Assembly (NCBI GenBank): GCA_017624915.1
Contig: JAGAMC010000025.1
Location: forward strand, 101,672-165,671
Origin: Oscillospiraceae bacterium
Lineage (GTDB): Bacteria > Bacillota > Clostridia > Oscillospirales > Oscillospiraceae
DNA length: 64,000 bases
Direction of reading: 5' to 3'
The position numbers and the translations under genes were made by a program. Under the pieces are notes generated by a model, which worked only from the letters and a program-made list of their open reading frames with translations, searched no databases and was not told the DNA's origin. Positions within the stretch are counted from its first letter, which is position 1. Each line of letters starts with the position of its first letter. Positions 63,629-64,000 of this stretch are shown piece after piece.

Positions 63629-63663
63629 GACCCGGACGGTGGAAACGCCGTCCGGGTCTTTTT
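63629..63663 (+). terminator. Strong terminator with no assigned gene
   Basis: A perfect 11-bp GACCCGGACGG / CCGTCCGGGTC stem followed by TTTTT. No gene on the plus strand ends nearby, other than radA 240 bp upstream; a small RNA from about 63545 is possible. Confidence 0.7.
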
Positions 63664-64000
63664 CGTCCCCGCCGCAGCGGGGGGCCATCGCCCCAAGGGG
63701 GCGTGTGGTCCCGGCGCTCCCTTTCCCCACCCGGGGAAAGGGCGGGGGGATAGGGTCGAAAGGCGGCAGTTCCGGTATCAAGTAGATTTGGGCAAAAAAA
63801 TGACCGCCCCCCATGGACGGTCTTTGCAGGCCGGGGACAATAGTCCCGGGGGGCGGTGACCGCTATGCGGTCCCGGCCCCATCATAGTAGCACACCTGTT
63901 CGAGCCTGTCAAGGGTCATTTTCGCAAAATGCGAAAATGAGGTTGACCCCATGCCTTGACAGGCGAAGAACGGTGTGGTACGCGTCCCCGCCGCAGCGGA
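63664..64000. other. Non-coding repeat-like tail of the window
   Basis: No credible gene. GTCCCCGCCGCAGCGG occurs at about 63666 and again at about 63984. A long hairpin at 63904-63964 pairs GCCTGTCAAGG with CCTTGACAGGC, with an inner CATTTTCGC / GCGAAAATG stem. Several GC-rich inverted repeats lie between. This looks like an intergenic repeat family. Confidence 0.5.

Overview
The window looks like a chromosomal segment of an endospore-forming, GC-rich Clostridium-class Firmicute, most likely Oscillospiraceae (Flavonifractor/Oscillibacter/Lawsonibacter-like; an inference from gene content and style, not a database result). Support: AGGAGG-type ribosome sites with many GTG/TTG starts, sigma-A promoters with 16-18 bp spacers, an RNA polymerase sigma-H-like gene, and many sporulation genes (SpoIID, SpoIIM-like, YunB, CwlD, YaaH- and SleB-type hydrolases, CotJ operon). 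Almost all of it is coding.

Layout. 1-7.4 kb: end of a LysR regulator, two M20 peptidases, a CapA-type protein, a LysM-GH18 and amidase pair, a DUF4349 lipoprotein. 7.5-11.6 kb (minus strand): pckA, rsmA, a sugar-kinase-like phosphotransferase and tRNA-Ser(GGA). 12-17 kb: SleB-like hydrolase, tcdA, and the diaminopimelate/dipicolinate genes asd-dapA-dapB. 17-28.7 kb: SpoIID, queA-tgt-yajC, SpoIIM-like-xerD, ridA, ruvC-ruvA-(two small genes)-ruvB, glmM. 28.8-34.5 kb: sigH-like gene, zinc-ribbon and DUF1858 proteins, trmK-nif3, yebC, a flavodiiron-rubredoxin protein and RNase P RNA. 34.5-43.8 kb: an HTH regulator fused to a complete superoxide-reductase module, murD, three tandem M42 aminopeptidases, a PLP enzyme, yunB and ligA.

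The most striking feature lies at 43.9-60.6 kb. The spore-coat Mn-catalase gene cotJC is split. Its first 63 codons sit at 60613-60425 (minus), directly after a cotJA-cotJB fusion gene, and its last 142 codons at 44343-43909 (minus). Between them is a 16.1 kb element bounded by a shared 7-bp core (CGGTACC at 44337-44343 and 60424-60430), with a large serine recombinase at its right edge. Recombination at the core would restore a 205-codon cotJC exactly in frame and release a 16,087-bp circle. This is the architecture of skin-like elements that are excised from sporulation genes in the mother cell, here in a coat gene. The circle would also give the recombinase a different, longer C-terminus.

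The element carries a parB-like gene, a tnpV remnant and an HTH protein, then about twenty short single-function genes (alcohol dehydrogenase, RibD-like reductase, Bcp peroxiredoxin, rhodanese, a broken EFR1 ferredoxin, YaaA, Nudix, deformylase, SpoU methylase, CPBP protease, radical SAM SPL-like, DUF5714, ArsC, SGNH hydrolase, GNAT, tocopherol-cyclase-like). No conjugation or phage structural genes are visible. A structured RNA-like leader and a 55-aa ORF precede the recombinase. To the right of cotJ lie cwlD, radA and a small Cys-rich protein, then about 340 bp of repeat-like non-coding DNA to the window end.
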